NCBI RefSeq assembly: GCF_000367365.1
Contig: NZ_BARF01000051.1
Location: forward strand, 1 to 64,000
Source: Streptomyces prunicolor NBRC 13075
GTDB lineage: Bacteria; Actinomycetota; Actinomycetes; Streptomycetales; Streptomycetaceae
DNA: 64,000 bases
Direction: 5' to 3'
Shown: piece by piece, positions 17,266-26,242 of the stretch
How the letters are laid out: each line of letters starts with the position of its first letter
Numbering within the stretch: position 1 is the stretch's first letter
Made by a program: the position numbers and the translations under genes
The notes under the pieces: generated by a model
What the model was told of the DNA's origin: nothing
Seen by the model: the letters and a program-made list of their open reading frames with translations, nothing else
Database searches by the model: none

Positions 17266-17754
17266 GTGACGCTCGCGCAGCTCGACCTGACGGGGGACCT
17301 CGCCCGACCCACCCGGCTGACCGTGCCCGACCTGTCGAACTGGCCGCTGCACCGGGTCCGGGTCAGCTTCGAGTGCGCCACCAGCGGCACCCAGGTGCAC
17401 CGCTTCGCGGGACCCCGGCTCTACGACGTCCTGTCCTCCGCCGGGCCCGGCTTCGACCCCGTCCGCCGCAAGGACCGGCTGCGCTTCCTCATCGCGGTCA
17501 GCGGTGCGGACGGGCACCACGCGCTGCTGTCCTGGGCCGAGATCGACCCCGACTTCGCTCATGCCCCTGTTCTGCTCGCCGTGAGCATCGATGACACCCC
17601 GCTGGACCGTGCGGGACCGCAACTGGTGCTTCCGCAGGACCGTTGCGGGGCCCGGCACATCAGTGGGATCAGGGCGATACGGGTGGACGGGAGGTACGGG
17701 GCGACTCGGCCAGTGCCCGCCACACCCGGTCTCGGGTCAGCGGAAGTTCGGTGA
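17266..17754 (+). CDS. SUOX-fold (oxidoreductase molybdopterin-binding domain) protein, small
   Basis: A 162-aa protein matching the core of the sulfite-oxidase-type molybdopterin-binding fold: FECATSGTQVHRFAGP (Cys37 in the position of the Mo ligand region) and a VLPQDRCGARHISGIRAIRV ending. It has no signal peptide and no separate dimerisation domain, so it is shorter than true sulfite oxidases. GTG 17266 follows GGGAGGTGATG. It is divergent from modABC, which fits a link to molybdenum. The 3' end overlaps the convergent FeS/Mo gene by 86 bp. Whether it binds cofactor is not known. Confidence 0.75.
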   Translation: MTLAQLDLTGDLARPTRLTVPDLSNWPLHRVRVSFECATSGTQVHRFAGPRLYDVLSSAGPGFDPVRRKDRLRFLIAVSGADGHHALLSWAEIDPDFAHAPVLLAVSIDDTPLDRAGPQLVLPQDRCGARHISGIRAIRVDGRYGATRPVPATPGLGSAEVR

Positions 17755-20407
17755 AGCGGACGCCTGTCGCGTCCCGCAGGGCGTTGGCGAAGGCGGGCGC
17801 GACCGGGTTGAAGGGGCTCTCGCTCATCGACTTGGCGCCCAACGGGCCGATGGCGTCCGCTGTTTCCATGAAGTGGACCTCGGTGCGCGGCACGTCCGCG
17901 TACTGGGGGAGCCGGTAGCGGCGGAACGCGGCCGTCTCCACCGCACCTTGCTCGTCGATCCGTACGTTCTCGAAGAGGGTCGCGCCGAGCGCCTGGGCGA
18001 CCCCGCCCTCCACCTGACCCCGGCACTGCATCGGGTTCATCACCTTGCCCGCGTCGGCCGCGTGCACACTGCGCAGGATGCGGATCTCGCCCGTGTCCGG
18101 GTCCACGGCGACCCTGAACCACTGGGCGTTGAAGGCTACCGAGCGAGGCGTCCCGCCGAAGTGCCCGTCGGCGGCGAACTCCACCCCGACCGCCGCACCC
18201 GCCGCGTGCAGCTCCTTCAGAGTGAGACGGCCACCCGGGTGCAGTACGGCCTCCTCGGCCAACGTGCAGTCGGCGCGCGGGAGTTGCAGACGGGCGGCGG
18301 TGAAGTCGAGCAGCTGGTCGGCCAGGGCGCGGGAGGCGCGGAGAGTCGCCTTGCCCGCCACCACCGTGCCCGTGGAGGCGAAGGCGCCCGTGTCGTGGCG
18401 TACAACGTCGGTGTCGGACTGGCGGACGGTGATGCGGTCGACGGTGGTGGCGAGTTCACCTGCCGCGATCTGACGGTGGACCGTGGTGGTTCCGTTGCCG
18501 AACTCGGCTGTGCCTACGGCGAGATCGAAGCCGCCGTCGGGGAGGAGGCTCGCCTTCGCGTCGGCGATGTGGCCGCCGGGCGGGCCCGTCGCGATCATCG
18601 CCAAGGCCGCTCCCTCGCCGACCAGCCAGCCGTCGGGAGCCGCGTCCCAGGGGTCGGTCTGCGCGCCGCGCACGATCGACACGCACTGGTCGAGGCCGTA
18701 GCTCGCGATGTGCAGGTCCTCCTCCTCGCCGCCGGGGGAGACCATCGGCTCGCCCGGACCGATGATGTTCTTCGCCTTGAACTCCAGCGGGTCCAGGTCG
18801 AGTTGGCGGGCAAGTTCGTCGAGGGCCGACTCCACGGCGAACATCACCTGGCCGAGGCCGTAGCCCCGGAAGGCGCCCGCCGGGACGGTGTGCGTGTAGA
18901 CGGAGAAGGCGTCGACCTTCTTGTGCGGGGCGCGGTAGACGGCCATCGACTCGCCGACGCTGTGGAACATGACGGCGGGGCCGTGGTTGCCGTAGGCGCC
19001 GGTGTTGGAGACAACTCGTAGCTGGAGCGCGGTGAGTTGGCCGTTGCGGCGGGCGCCTGCCTTCACGTTGATCGTGAAGGGGTGGCGGGTGGTCGCGCCG
19101 TAGAACTGTTCGGCGCGGGTGTACTCCAGTTTCACCGGGCGGCGCAGGCGTAGGACCGCGAGGGCCACGATGTCCTCGACGAGCATCTCCTGCTTGCCGC
19201 CGAAGCCGCCGCCGACCCGGCCGGCGACGACCCGGACCTGTTCCTCGGGGAGGTCGTACAGTGCGCAGAGGGCGCGGCGGGTGAGGAACGGGGTCTGTGA
19301 ACTGGTGCGTACCGTAAGCCTGTTGTCCTCGTCGAACCACGCCACCGCGCCGTGCGTCTCCAGGCTCGCGTGCTGGACGCGCTGGGTGCGGTACGTGTCC
19401 TCGTAGACGGCGTCGGCCTCCGCGAAGCCCGTCTCCACGCTGCCGATCTCGCCGTGTGCCTCGCCCACGACGTTGTTCTGCGGACGGGAGATGAGGGCCG
19501 TAGCAGCGTCCTTGTCGTGGACGACCGGGGCGCCGGGGCGCATCGCCTCCTCCGGGTCGAGGACCGACGGCAGAGTCTCGTACGTCACCTCGACGCGTCG
19601 GCAACCCTCCTCGGCGGCGGCCTCGCTGTCGGCGACTACGGCGGCGACGCGTTGGCCGATGTAGCGGACGGTGTCGTCGAGGACGCGGGTGTCGTCCGGG
19701 TCCTCGGTGGGGTGCTCGTGGCGGGCCGTGGAGAAGTGGCGTTCAGGGGCGTCGTAGTGGGTGAACACCGCTTGTACGCCTGGGACTTGGAGAGCCGCTG
19801 TGGTGTCGATGGTGGTGATGCGGGCGTGGGCGTGCGGGGAGCGGAGGAGCTTCATGTGGAGCAGGTCGGGGACGTCGATGTCGAAGGTGTAGCGGGCGGT
19901 ACCGGTGACCACCTGGGGGCCTGCGGGGGCGGGGAGGTTGCGGCCGACCGCCTCGCCCGCGCCCGGTGCTTCGGCGTGGCGGACGCCTCGTACCGCGTCC
20001 TCGATGGCGCGGTAGCCGGTGCAGCGGCACAGGTTGCCCTTGAACGCCCTTGGGAGGTCGGTGAGTTGGTCCTCCTTCAGGGCGGCCGTCGTCATCAGGA
20101 AGCCGGCCGTGCAGAAGCCGCACTGGAAGCCCTGGGCGTCCAGGAACTTCCGCTGTACCGGGTGGAGTTCGCCGTCCTCGGCGGCCAGGCCCTCGACCGT
20201 GGTGACGGTGTGGCCGTCGGCGCGGAAGGCCGGGTAGAGGCAGCTGTGCACCGGTTCGCCGTCGACGTGGACCGTGCAGGCGCCGCAGTCGCCCGCGTCG
20301 CAGCCCTTCTTCACACCGAACCAGCCGCGCTCGCGGAGGTATGTGCGCAGGCACTGACCCGGGCGGGGGTCCTCGGTGAAGGAGCTGCCGTTGATCTCGA
20401 TCTTCAT
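17669..20407 (-). CDS. Xanthine-dehydrogenase-type oxidoreductase, fused [2Fe-2S] and molybdopterin subunits
   Basis: A 912-aa fusion. Residues 1-160 carry two [2Fe-2S] sites: C36, C41, C44, C56, then C96, C99, C127, C129. Residues 165-905 are the molybdopterin subunit, with GRVGGGFGGKQE, the AFRGYGLGQ segment and the catalytic Glu in GAKSMSES near the C-terminus (the usual GVGE has Ser for Gly). It should hydroxylate a purine or other heterocycle together with the FAD subunit encoded just upstream (ATGA overlap). ATG 20407 is fixed by that overlap. The divergent PucR gene suggests purine catabolism. Confidence 0.88.
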   Translation of the reverse strand: MKIEINGSSFTEDPRPGQCLRTYLRERGWFGVKKGCDAGDCGACTVHVDGEPVHSCLYPAFRADGHTVTTVEGLAAEDGELHPVQRKFLDAQGFQCGFCTAGFLMTTAALKEDQLTDLPRAFKGNLCRCTGYRAIEDAVRGVRHAEAPGAGEAVGRNLPAPAGPQVVTGTARYTFDIDVPDLLHMKLLRSPHAHARITTIDTTAALQVPGVQAVFTHYDAPERHFSTARHEHPTEDPDDTRVLDDTVRYIGQRVAAVVADSEAAAEEGCRRVEVTYETLPSVLDPEEAMRPGAPVVHDKDAATALISRPQNNVVGEAHGEIGSVETGFAEADAVYEDTYRTQRVQHASLETHGAVAWFDEDNRLTVRTSSQTPFLTRRALCALYDLPEEQVRVVAGRVGGGFGGKQEMLVEDIVALAVLRLRRPVKLEYTRAEQFYGATTRHPFTINVKAGARRNGQLTALQLRVVSNTGAYGNHGPAVMFHSVGESMAVYRAPHKKVDAFSVYTHTVPAGAFRGYGLGQVMFAVESALDELARQLDLDPLEFKAKNIIGPGEPMVSPGGEEEDLHIASYGLDQCVSIVRGAQTDPWDAAPDGWLVGEGAALAMIATGPPGGHIADAKASLLPDGGFDLAVGTAEFGNGTTTVHRQIAAGELATTVDRITVRQSDTDVVRHDTGAFASTGTVVAGKATLRASRALADQLLDFTAARLQLPRADCTLAEEAVLHPGGRLTLKELHAAGAAVGVEFAADGHFGGTPRSVAFNAQWFRVAVDPDTGEIRILRSVHAADAGKVMNPMQCRGQVEGGVAQALGATLFENVRIDEQGAVETAAFRRYRLPQYADVPRTEVHFMETADAIGPLGAKSMSESPFNPVAPAFANALRDATGVRFTELPLTRDRVWRALAESPRTSRPPVSP

Positions 20408-21225
20408 CCTGCCGTCTCTCCCAGCTCCCGGCGGATCTCCTCCGCGTAGCGGAACGTCATGTGCGCTCGCCATTCCGGCAGCCCGTGGATGTCGTCGAAC
20501 CATTCGTGGTCCGCCACGGCGGAGGCGATCGCCGTGCGCAGTTCCTCGGCCGTCGGTGGCAGCGGGAACCACAGGCGGAACGGGCGGACCGTCGACGCGG
20601 TGATCGTCAGCGCGAGTGAGCCGTGCAGTGGGTCCAGGGTGCCGATGACCAGGACTCCGGAGCGGCCGAGGCCGTAGAGCGAGGCCTGGCGGAAGGCCGT
20701 ACGGCAGGTCAGGGCGCGGGCCGGGACAGTGATCGAGCGGAGCAGCTCGCCCTCGGCCAGGTCCTTGCGGCCCGCGCCGGTCACGAAGTCGGCGACGCGG
20801 ACCCGGCGGCGTAGGCCGTCCTGGGACAGGAGGAGGCACTCGGCGTCCAGGGCGGCGGTGAGGGAGATCATCGGGCCCGCGGGGAGGGCGTTGCAGAGGT
20901 TGCCGCCGACCGTCGCCATGTTCCAGATCTTGAAGGAGGCGAGGAAGGCGCGGCAGCACTGCTCGAAGAGCGGGGCCGCTGTGGTCGTCAACTCCTTCGC
21001 GAAGCGGGAGAGTCGGGCGATCGTGCAGGTCGCGGCGATCTCCAGGGAACCGTCCGGGTGCCGCTCGACGGGCGTCCAGCCGGTGCGGCTCAGGTCCACC
21101 AGGCGGCGCAGGTGCGGTTGCGGCTCGGAGAAGAGATATGTGCCGCCGCCGAGCCAGGCGTCGCCCGGCCGCCAGGGTGTCGGCTGCCGGGCGTCGAGGA
21201 TCTCGGCCACCGTGTTCAGGTCCAT
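20404..21225 (-). CDS. Xanthine-dehydrogenase-type oxidoreductase, FAD-binding subunit
   Basis: A 273-aa subunit of the molybdopterin dehydrogenase FAD family. It has the flavin loop GDAWLGGGTYLF (about 22-33) and the second FAD contact NMATVGGNLCNALPAGP (about 102-118). It would pass electrons from the FeS centres to NAD or another acceptor. It is the first gene of a two-gene operon; its stop overlaps the start of the FeS/Mo gene. Confidence 0.88.
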   Translation of the reverse strand: MDLNTVAEILDARQPTPWRPGDAWLGGGTYLFSEPQPHLRRLVDLSRTGWTPVERHPDGSLEIAATCTIARLSRFAKELTTTAAPLFEQCCRAFLASFKIWNMATVGGNLCNALPAGPMISLTAALDAECLLLSQDGLRRRVRVADFVTGAGRKDLAEGELLRSITVPARALTCRTAFRQASLYGLGRSGVLVIGTLDPLHGSLALTITASTVRPFRLWFPLPPTAEELRTAIASAVADHEWFDDIHGLPEWRAHMTFRYAEEIRRELGETAG

Positions 21226-21332
21226 GACCGCCAGTGAAGCAACGCGGAGCGGGTCGGGACGACTGGTTCACAGCACGGAAACGCCGACGTTCCCGGGCTT
21301 CACTCTGGAGGATCAACCAAGAGGCGTTTCGG

Positions 21333-21363
21333 GTGATTAGTCTTGCACTTACCATGCAATCAC
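21333..21363. promoter_or_regulatory. Nested inverted repeat between the xdh-type operon and pucR-type gene
   Basis: Outer arms GTGATT (21333-21338) and AATCAC (21358-21363) enclose inner arms TTGCA (21343-21347) and TGCAA (21355-21359), centred near 21350. The AT-rich dyad lies between divergent genes and is a likely operator, perhaps for the PucR-type regulator itself. Confidence 0.55.
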
Positions 21364-21405
21364 TCGTGTTCACCTGGCGAATGCGAGATGCGAGGAGCCG
21401 GAACC

Positions 21406-22893
21406 ATGCACGTCGAACACCTTCTTCAGGACGAGTCCCTCGGCCTGCGCCTGCTGTGGGCCGAGGACGCCCAGCTGGCCCGGGAGATCAGCGGAGTGAC
21501 CGTGACCGACCTGGAGGACCCCGCGCGGTTCGTGCGGCGGGACGAGGTCGTGCTGAGTGGGCTCGTGTGGTGGTCGGCCGAGGACGGGCCCGGGCGGGCC
21601 GAGCGGTTCGTGTCCGCGCTGCGCGGGGCGGGCGCCGCCGCGCTGCTCGCGGGGGAGGAGACGCACGGTTCGGTGCCGGACGATCTTGTCGAGGCGTGTG
21701 TGCGGCACGGGTTGCCGGTGGCCGCCGTACCGGCGCACATCATGTTCCGCGCGATCACCGACACGGTGTACCTCGGGCGGTGGGGCGAGCTGAGCCGTCG
21801 GCACACGCTGCCGGAGAACGTGCGGGGGCGGCTGAGTCGGATGGCCGCGCAGGGGGCGGGGCCGGAGGCGATCGTCGCGACCGCTTTCGCTCACCTCGAA
21901 CGGGCCGTCGCGTATGTCCTCACGCCCTCCGGGCGGACGGTCGCGGCGACGCCGGTGGCTTCCGCGATACCGGTGGAGAAGGCGGCCGGACTGCTGGGGG
22001 AGGCCGTGCCCGTCGATGCGGATGGGGTCTCACCGTACGAGCGGTGGCACCTCTACCTTCCCGATCCCGATGACGCGCCGCCGCGCATGGTGCACGAACT
22101 GGCCTCCGTGCTGGGGCGCTGCCAGGAGGCGCGGGTGCGGGTGCGGGCCGAAGAGCGGCAGACGGCCGATGAGTTGGGGGCGTTGCTCGCCGTGGAGGGT
22201 GGTGATGGTGCGGCCGTGGTGGTGGCGCTGCGGGCGTGCGGGTTGCCGGACGACGGGCCGTATCGGGTGCTCGTCGCGGAGACCGGGGCGCAGCGGGCCG
22301 GGCTCGCCGAGGGGGCGTTGGCGGAGGTGGTCGCGCATGTGGTGCCGGGGGAGGGCGCCGTGGGGCGGCTGCCGGACGGTACCGCCTTCGCGGTCGTCAC
22401 CCGGGGCGAGGTCGACGCGCTCAGCGAGGTGTGGCCGCTCGTCGCCGCCGGTGAAGCCGCCGTACCGCTGTACGGCGGGACCGGAGCGCCCGTCGCCGTG
22501 GCGAAGGAGCTCAACGGGGCGCTGGCGGAGGCGCGTTACGCACTCGCCTCGGCGCGGAGTACCGCTGCGGCGGGCGGCTCCGCGCTCACCGACGCTTCCA
22601 CCCTCACGGGGCTCGACGCGCTGCTCACCGGTGTTCCGGCGGAGGTCCGTACCGTCTACAGCCGTACCGTCCTCGGTCAACTGCGCTCCAACGCCGTCCT
22701 GTTGGAGACCCTGGAGACCTTCCTGGCCTGTGACGGTTCCTGGGCGCGGACGGCGGAGGCGCTGCATCTGCACGTCAACTCCGTGCACTACCGCATCGGG
22801 CGCATCGAGCACTTCACCGGCCGCGACCTCTCCCGCCTCTACGACCGACTCGACCTGTGGGCGGCCCTGTTGTGCCGGACGGATGCGGCTTAG
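21406..22893 (+). CDS. PucR-family transcriptional regulator
   Basis: A 495-aa regulator. An N-terminal purine-catabolism (PucR) domain spans about residues 5-120 (starting LLQDESLGLRLLWAED), a GGDEF-like central region follows, and a C-terminal PucR-type HTH_30 covers about 430-490 (TVLGQLRSNAVLLETLETFLACDG and the HLHVNSVHYRIGRIE motif). The start is ATG 21406, 8 nt after GAGGAG. It is divergent from the xanthine-dehydrogenase-type operon and probably controls it, as PucR does for purine genes in Bacillus. Confidence 0.87.
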   Translation: MHVEHLLQDESLGLRLLWAEDAQLAREISGVTVTDLEDPARFVRRDEVVLSGLVWWSAEDGPGRAERFVSALRGAGAAALLAGEETHGSVPDDLVEACVRHGLPVAAVPAHIMFRAITDTVYLGRWGELSRRHTLPENVRGRLSRMAAQGAGPEAIVATAFAHLERAVAYVLTPSGRTVAATPVASAIPVEKAAGLLGEAVPVDADGVSPYERWHLYLPDPDDAPPRMVHELASVLGRCQEARVRVRAEERQTADELGALLAVEGGDGAAVVVALRACGLPDDGPYRVLVAETGAQRAGLAEGALAEVVAHVVPGEGAVGRLPDGTAFAVVTRGEVDALSEVWPLVAAGEAAVPLYGGTGAPVAVAKELNGALAEARYALASARSTAAAGGSALTDASTLTGLDALLTGVPAEVRTVYSRTVLGQLRSNAVLLETLETFLACDGSWARTAEALHLHVNSVHYRIGRIEHFTGRDLSRLYDRLDLWAALLCRTDAA

Positions 22894-22919
22894 CCTGCAC
22901 GTCACAGGGGAGGTCACGG

Positions 22920-23852
22920 ATGCTGTTGCGTCAGCTGGAGTACCTCGTCGCGCTCGCCCGTGAACGGCACTTCGCGCGCGCCGCGGCGGCCTGCTATGTC
23001 TCACAGCCCTCGCTGTCGGCCGCGATCCGGCGCCTGGAACACGAGTTGGACGTGCCGATCGTGCGGCGCGGCAGACGGTACGAGGGGCTGACCCCCGAGG
23101 GCGAGGTGGTGCTCGCCTGGGCGCACCGCATCCTGGCCGAACGGGACGCGCTGCACCAGGAGTTGTCCGCGCTGCGGGGTGGACTGACCGGCACGCTGCG
23201 GCTGGGTGTGGTGCCGACCGCGCTGCCCGCCGCCTCCCTGCTGACCACCCCGTTCTGCGTACGGCATCCCCGGGCCAGGGTCGCCCTGGAGTCGCTGTCG
23301 TCCGTCGGCATCACCCAGGGCCTCGCCGAGTTCGAGCTGGACGCTGCGATGACGTACCTGGACGACGACACCCTGCGCAACGTCCGCCGGGTCCCGCTCT
23401 ACGAGGAGCGGTACGTCCTCCTCACGCCCGTCGACGGGCCACTTGCCGGTGTTTCCAAGGCCAGTTGGGCACAGGCGGCGACCCTTCCCCTCTGCCTGCT
23501 CAACTCGCGGATGCGCAACCGCCACATCATCGACGAGTTCTTCGCGGCCGAGGGCGCGACGGCCTCTCCGGCGATCGAGTCGGACAGTGTCGCCGGGCTC
23601 TACACGCTGCTGCCCGGCGGCCGTTGGTCCAGCGTGATCTCGCACGCGTGGCTGCACATGTTCGACGTACCGGAGGGGATGCGGGTCGTACCGCTGAACG
23701 GGCCCGCGCACGGGCCCCGGGTCGGACTGGTCGTGGCCCGCAGCGAGCCCCGATCGGTGCTGGCGGAGGCGCTGTTGAAGGTGGCGCGGGAGGCGGGCGT
23801 ACGGGACGCGCTCGACGAGTTGCTGCACACGTACCTGGGTGGCGGCAGCTGA
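22920..23852 (+). CDS. LysR-family transcriptional regulator
   Basis: A 310-aa protein with an N-terminal winged HTH (residues 1-60: LRQLEYLVALARERHFARAA, then SQPSLSAAIRRLE) and a periplasmic-binding-protein-like effector domain. ATG 22920 follows GGGGAGG at 6 nt. It lies directly upstream of the formate dehydrogenase gene in the same direction, with a dyad in the gap, so it may regulate that gene. The ligand is unknown. Confidence 0.88.
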   Translation: MLLRQLEYLVALARERHFARAAAACYVSQPSLSAAIRRLEHELDVPIVRRGRRYEGLTPEGEVVLAWAHRILAERDALHQELSALRGGLTGTLRLGVVPTALPAASLLTTPFCVRHPRARVALESLSSVGITQGLAEFELDAAMTYLDDDTLRNVRRVPLYEERYVLLTPVDGPLAGVSKASWAQAATLPLCLLNSRMRNRHIIDEFFAAEGATASPAIESDSVAGLYTLLPGGRWSSVISHAWLHMFDVPEGMRVVPLNGPAHGPRVGLVVARSEPRSVLAEALLKVAREAGVRDALDELLHTYLGGGS

Positions 23853-23861
23853 TAGGAGCGG

Positions 23862-23877
23862 GCTATCTGGACATAGC
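23862..23877. promoter_or_regulatory. Dyad between the LysR gene and fdh
   Basis: GCTAT-N6-ATAGC (23862-23877) lies about 80 nt upstream of fdh and about 10 nt after the LysR stop. Its size suits a LysR-type contact site. The proposal rests on symmetry and position only. Confidence 0.4.
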
Positions 23878-23956
23878 AACGTTCGCTTTGACCAGGACGA
23901 TCGACCCCGAGGATCGTGAAGTGCACCTTCCGACAACGGAGTTGAGGAGCCGCGAC

Positions 23957-25117
23957 ATGGCCAAGGTTCTCTGTGTCCTGTACGACGACCCGATCGACGG
24001 ATACCCGACCTCGTACGCCCGCGACGACCTGCCGGTGATCGACCACTACCCCGGCGGCCAGACCACCCCCACTCCCGAGGCGGTCGACTTCACCCCGGGC
24101 CAGCTGCTCGGCAGTGTCTCCGGTGAACTCGGCCTGCGCGCCTACCTGGAGGCGGCCGGGCACACCCTCGTGGTCACCTCCGACAAGGACGGCGAGGGCT
24201 CGGTCTTCGACCGTGAACTGGTCGACGCCGACATCGTGATCTCGCAGCCGTTCTGGCCCGCGTACCTCACCCCGGAGCGGATCGCCGCCGCCAAGAACCT
24301 CAAGCTCGCCGTCACCGCCGGCATCGGCTCCGACCACGTCGACCTCGACTCGGCGATCTCCCACGGCGTGACGGTCGCCGAAGTCACGTACTGCAACAGC
24401 ATCAGCGTCGCCGAACACGTCGTGATGATGACGCTGTCCCTCGTGCGCAACTACCTGCCGTCCCACCAGGTCGTGCTCGACGGCGGCTGGAACATCGCGG
24501 ACTGCGTGGCCCGTTCGTACGACCTCGAAGGCATGCACGTCGGGACGGTCGCCGCCGGGCGGATCGGGCTCGCGGTGCTGCGGCGGCTCGCGCCCTTCGA
24601 CGTCAAGCTGCACTACACCGACCGGCACCGGCTTCCCGAGGACGTGGAACGGGAGTTGGGGCTGACCTGGCACGAGAGCGCCGAGGACATGGTGCCGCAC
24701 TGCGACGTCGTCACCATCAACGCGCCGCTGCACCCCGAGACCGAGGGGCTGTTCGGGGACAAGCTGCTCGCGCAGATGAAGCGCGGGGCGTATCTCATCA
24801 ACACCGCGCGGGCGAAGATCGTCGACCGCGATGCCGTCGACCGGGCGCTGCGCAGTGGGCAGTTGGCGGGTTACGCCGGTGACGTGTGGTTCCCGCAGCC
24901 CGCTCCGGCGGACCACCCCTGGCGGACCATGCCGCACCACGGGATGACCCCGCACATCTCCGGGTCGTCGCTGTCGGCGCAGGCCCGGTACGCGGCGGGC
25001 ACGCGGGAGATCCTGGAGGCGTTCTTCGCGGGGCGGCCGATCCGGGACGAGTATCTGATCGTGGACGGGGGCGCGTTGGCCGGTACGGGCGCGCACTCGT
25101 ACTCCGTCAACAAGTGA
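23957..25117 (+). CDS. fdh: NAD-dependent formate dehydrogenase
   Basis: A 386-aa cytosolic enzyme oxidising formate to CO2 with NAD+. It belongs to the metal-free D-2-hydroxyacid dehydrogenase superfamily and resembles the Pseudomonas-type enzyme along its whole length: VLYDDPIDGYP, PGQLLGSVSGELGLR, FWPAYLTPERI, NSISVAEHVVMM, the Rossmann GTVAAGRIG, and the catalytic His in MTPHISG. ATG 23957 has GAGGAG 9-10 nt upstream. It needs no molybdenum despite its molybdenum-rich neighbourhood. Confidence 0.95.
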   Translation: MAKVLCVLYDDPIDGYPTSYARDDLPVIDHYPGGQTTPTPEAVDFTPGQLLGSVSGELGLRAYLEAAGHTLVVTSDKDGEGSVFDRELVDADIVISQPFWPAYLTPERIAAAKNLKLAVTAGIGSDHVDLDSAISHGVTVAEVTYCNSISVAEHVVMMTLSLVRNYLPSHQVVLDGGWNIADCVARSYDLEGMHVGTVAAGRIGLAVLRRLAPFDVKLHYTDRHRLPEDVERELGLTWHESAEDMVPHCDVVTINAPLHPETEGLFGDKLLAQMKRGAYLINTARAKIVDRDAVDRALRSGQLAGYAGDVWFPQPAPADHPWRTMPHHGMTPHISGSSLSAQARYAAGTREILEAFFAGRPIRDEYLIVDGGALAGTGAHSYSVNK

Positions 25118-25158
25118 CGGAAGCGCCCTCTAGGTGACGGCCGGGGCCGCCGCACGCC

Positions 25159-25554
25159 TCACACACGGTCGATGTGCACGTTCGTCGACTTCACGCGGGC
25201 GGTGGCCTCCATGCCGACCTCCAGGCCGAGTTCCTCGACGGCCTCGCGGGTCAGCAGGGAGACCAGTCGGTGCGGGCCCGACTGGATCTCGACCTGGGCC
25301 GCGACATCGCCGAGCTTGATCGCGGTGACGATGCCGGGGAACGCGTTGCGGACCGAGGTGTAGGAAGGGTCCTCCTCGACTTCGCCCGCCTTCGCCAACT
25401 CGACCGAGAACGCGGCCAGATCGACCCCGTCGATGAGCCGGCGCCCGCCCTCGTCGCGGTGGGTCGTCACCCGGCCCGCGTCCGCCCACCGGCGCGCGGT
25501 GTCCGGGCTCACGCCGAGCAGCCGCGCCGCCTGGCCGATTGTGTAGGACTGCAT
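25159..25554 (-). CDS. HTH regulator with molybdate-binding Mop (TOBE) domain
   Basis: A 131-aa protein. Residues 1-55 form an excisionase/MerR-like HTH (YTIGQAARLLGVSPDTARRW). Residues 60-131 form a Mop/TOBE domain (SVRNAFPGIVTAIKLGDVAAQ...NVHID) like those that bind molybdate. It probably senses molybdate and controls molybdenum genes such as modABC about 9 kb away. It is divergent from the DUF1707 gene across a short AT-rich palindrome. Confidence 0.85.
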   Translation of the reverse strand: MQSYTIGQAARLLGVSPDTARRWADAGRVTTHRDEGGRRLIDGVDLAAFSVELAKAGEVEEDPSYTSVRNAFPGIVTAIKLGDVAAQVEIQSGPHRLVSLLTREAVEELGLEVGMEATARVKSTNVHIDRV

Positions 25555-25610
25555 ACGCGCCACCCTAGGGGCAGAAACGTGAACCGGTGGACGGGGGGTT
25601 GGCTCTGGGG

Positions 25611-25624
25611 TATAACGCGATATA
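25611..25624. promoter_or_regulatory. AT-rich palindrome TATAACGCGATATA
   Basis: A near-perfect 14-bp dyad (12 of 14 positions symmetric) lies 57 nt upstream of the Mop-regulator start and 28 nt upstream of the DUF1707 start. It is unusual in such GC-rich sequence. It is a candidate Mop-regulator operator or overlapping -10 elements. Confidence 0.5.
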
Positions 25625-25651
25625 GCGCAGGCCGTCGATCGGGGTGAGGGT

Positions 25652-26242
25652 ATGTCGGGTGAGCTGACGAGCACGACCGGGTTGCGGGCCTCGCACGCGG
25701 ACCGGGACCGCGTCGTGGACGTGCTCACCGGCGCGGCCGGCGACGGACGGCTGACCGCCGAGGAACTCGACGAGCGCGTCGAGGCCGCCCTGACCGCCCG
25801 CACGATGGGTGAGTTGGCGGTCCTGACGGCCGACCTGCCGGTGGTGGCGGGCACGACCCCGGTCGAGGTGAAGGACGTCGCCCGCATCGAGCAGAACGGC
25901 GGTTCGACGCGGCGCGGCGACGGCTGGGTGGTGCCGCGCCGACTGGAGATCCAGTCGCGCCTGGGCGATGTGACCCTCGACTTCACCGAGGCGGTGATCA
26001 CGCAGGGCACGTTGCGCATCGACCTGGACATGCACCTCGGTTCGCTACGGCTGCTGCTCCCGCCGGGCATCGTGGTGGACACGGACTCCCTGGTGCTCAA
26101 CTACAGCAAGGTCAAGACACGCGGGTCCGGGGACACGGGGGCTCCGGTCGAGCTGCGGATCGAGATCGCCGGACAACTGGGCTTCGGGAAGGTCCGGGTG
26201 CGCCGGACGCGGCGCGCGGTCAGGAAATCCCCGACGCCCTGA
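25652..26242 (+). CDS. DUF1707 (SHOCT-like) protein with LiaF-like C-terminus
   Basis: A 196-aa protein. The DUF1707 domain at residues 10-62 has the typical pattern LRASHADRDRVVDVL, GRLTAEELDERV and TMGELAVLTADLP. The remaining region resembles the beta-helical domain of LiaF/DUF2154 proteins, with IDLDMHLGSLRLLLPPGI. No membrane helix is evident. Its function is unknown; the family occurs in several copies in Streptomyces. The last 23 bp overlap the convergent gene. Confidence 0.8.
   Translation: MSGELTSTTGLRASHADRDRVVDVLTGAAGDGRLTAEELDERVEAALTARTMGELAVLTADLPVVAGTTPVEVKDVARIEQNGGSTRRGDGWVVPRRLEIQSRLGDVTLDFTEAVITQGTLRIDLDMHLGSLRLLLPPGIVVDTDSLVLNYSKVKTRGSGDTGAPVELRIEIAGQLGFGKVRVRRTRRAVRKSPTP

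Noticed and set aside
23957..25117. Molybdenum formate dehydrogenase
   Set aside because: The protein is the metal-free NAD-dependent type; molybdopterin and FeS motifs are absent.
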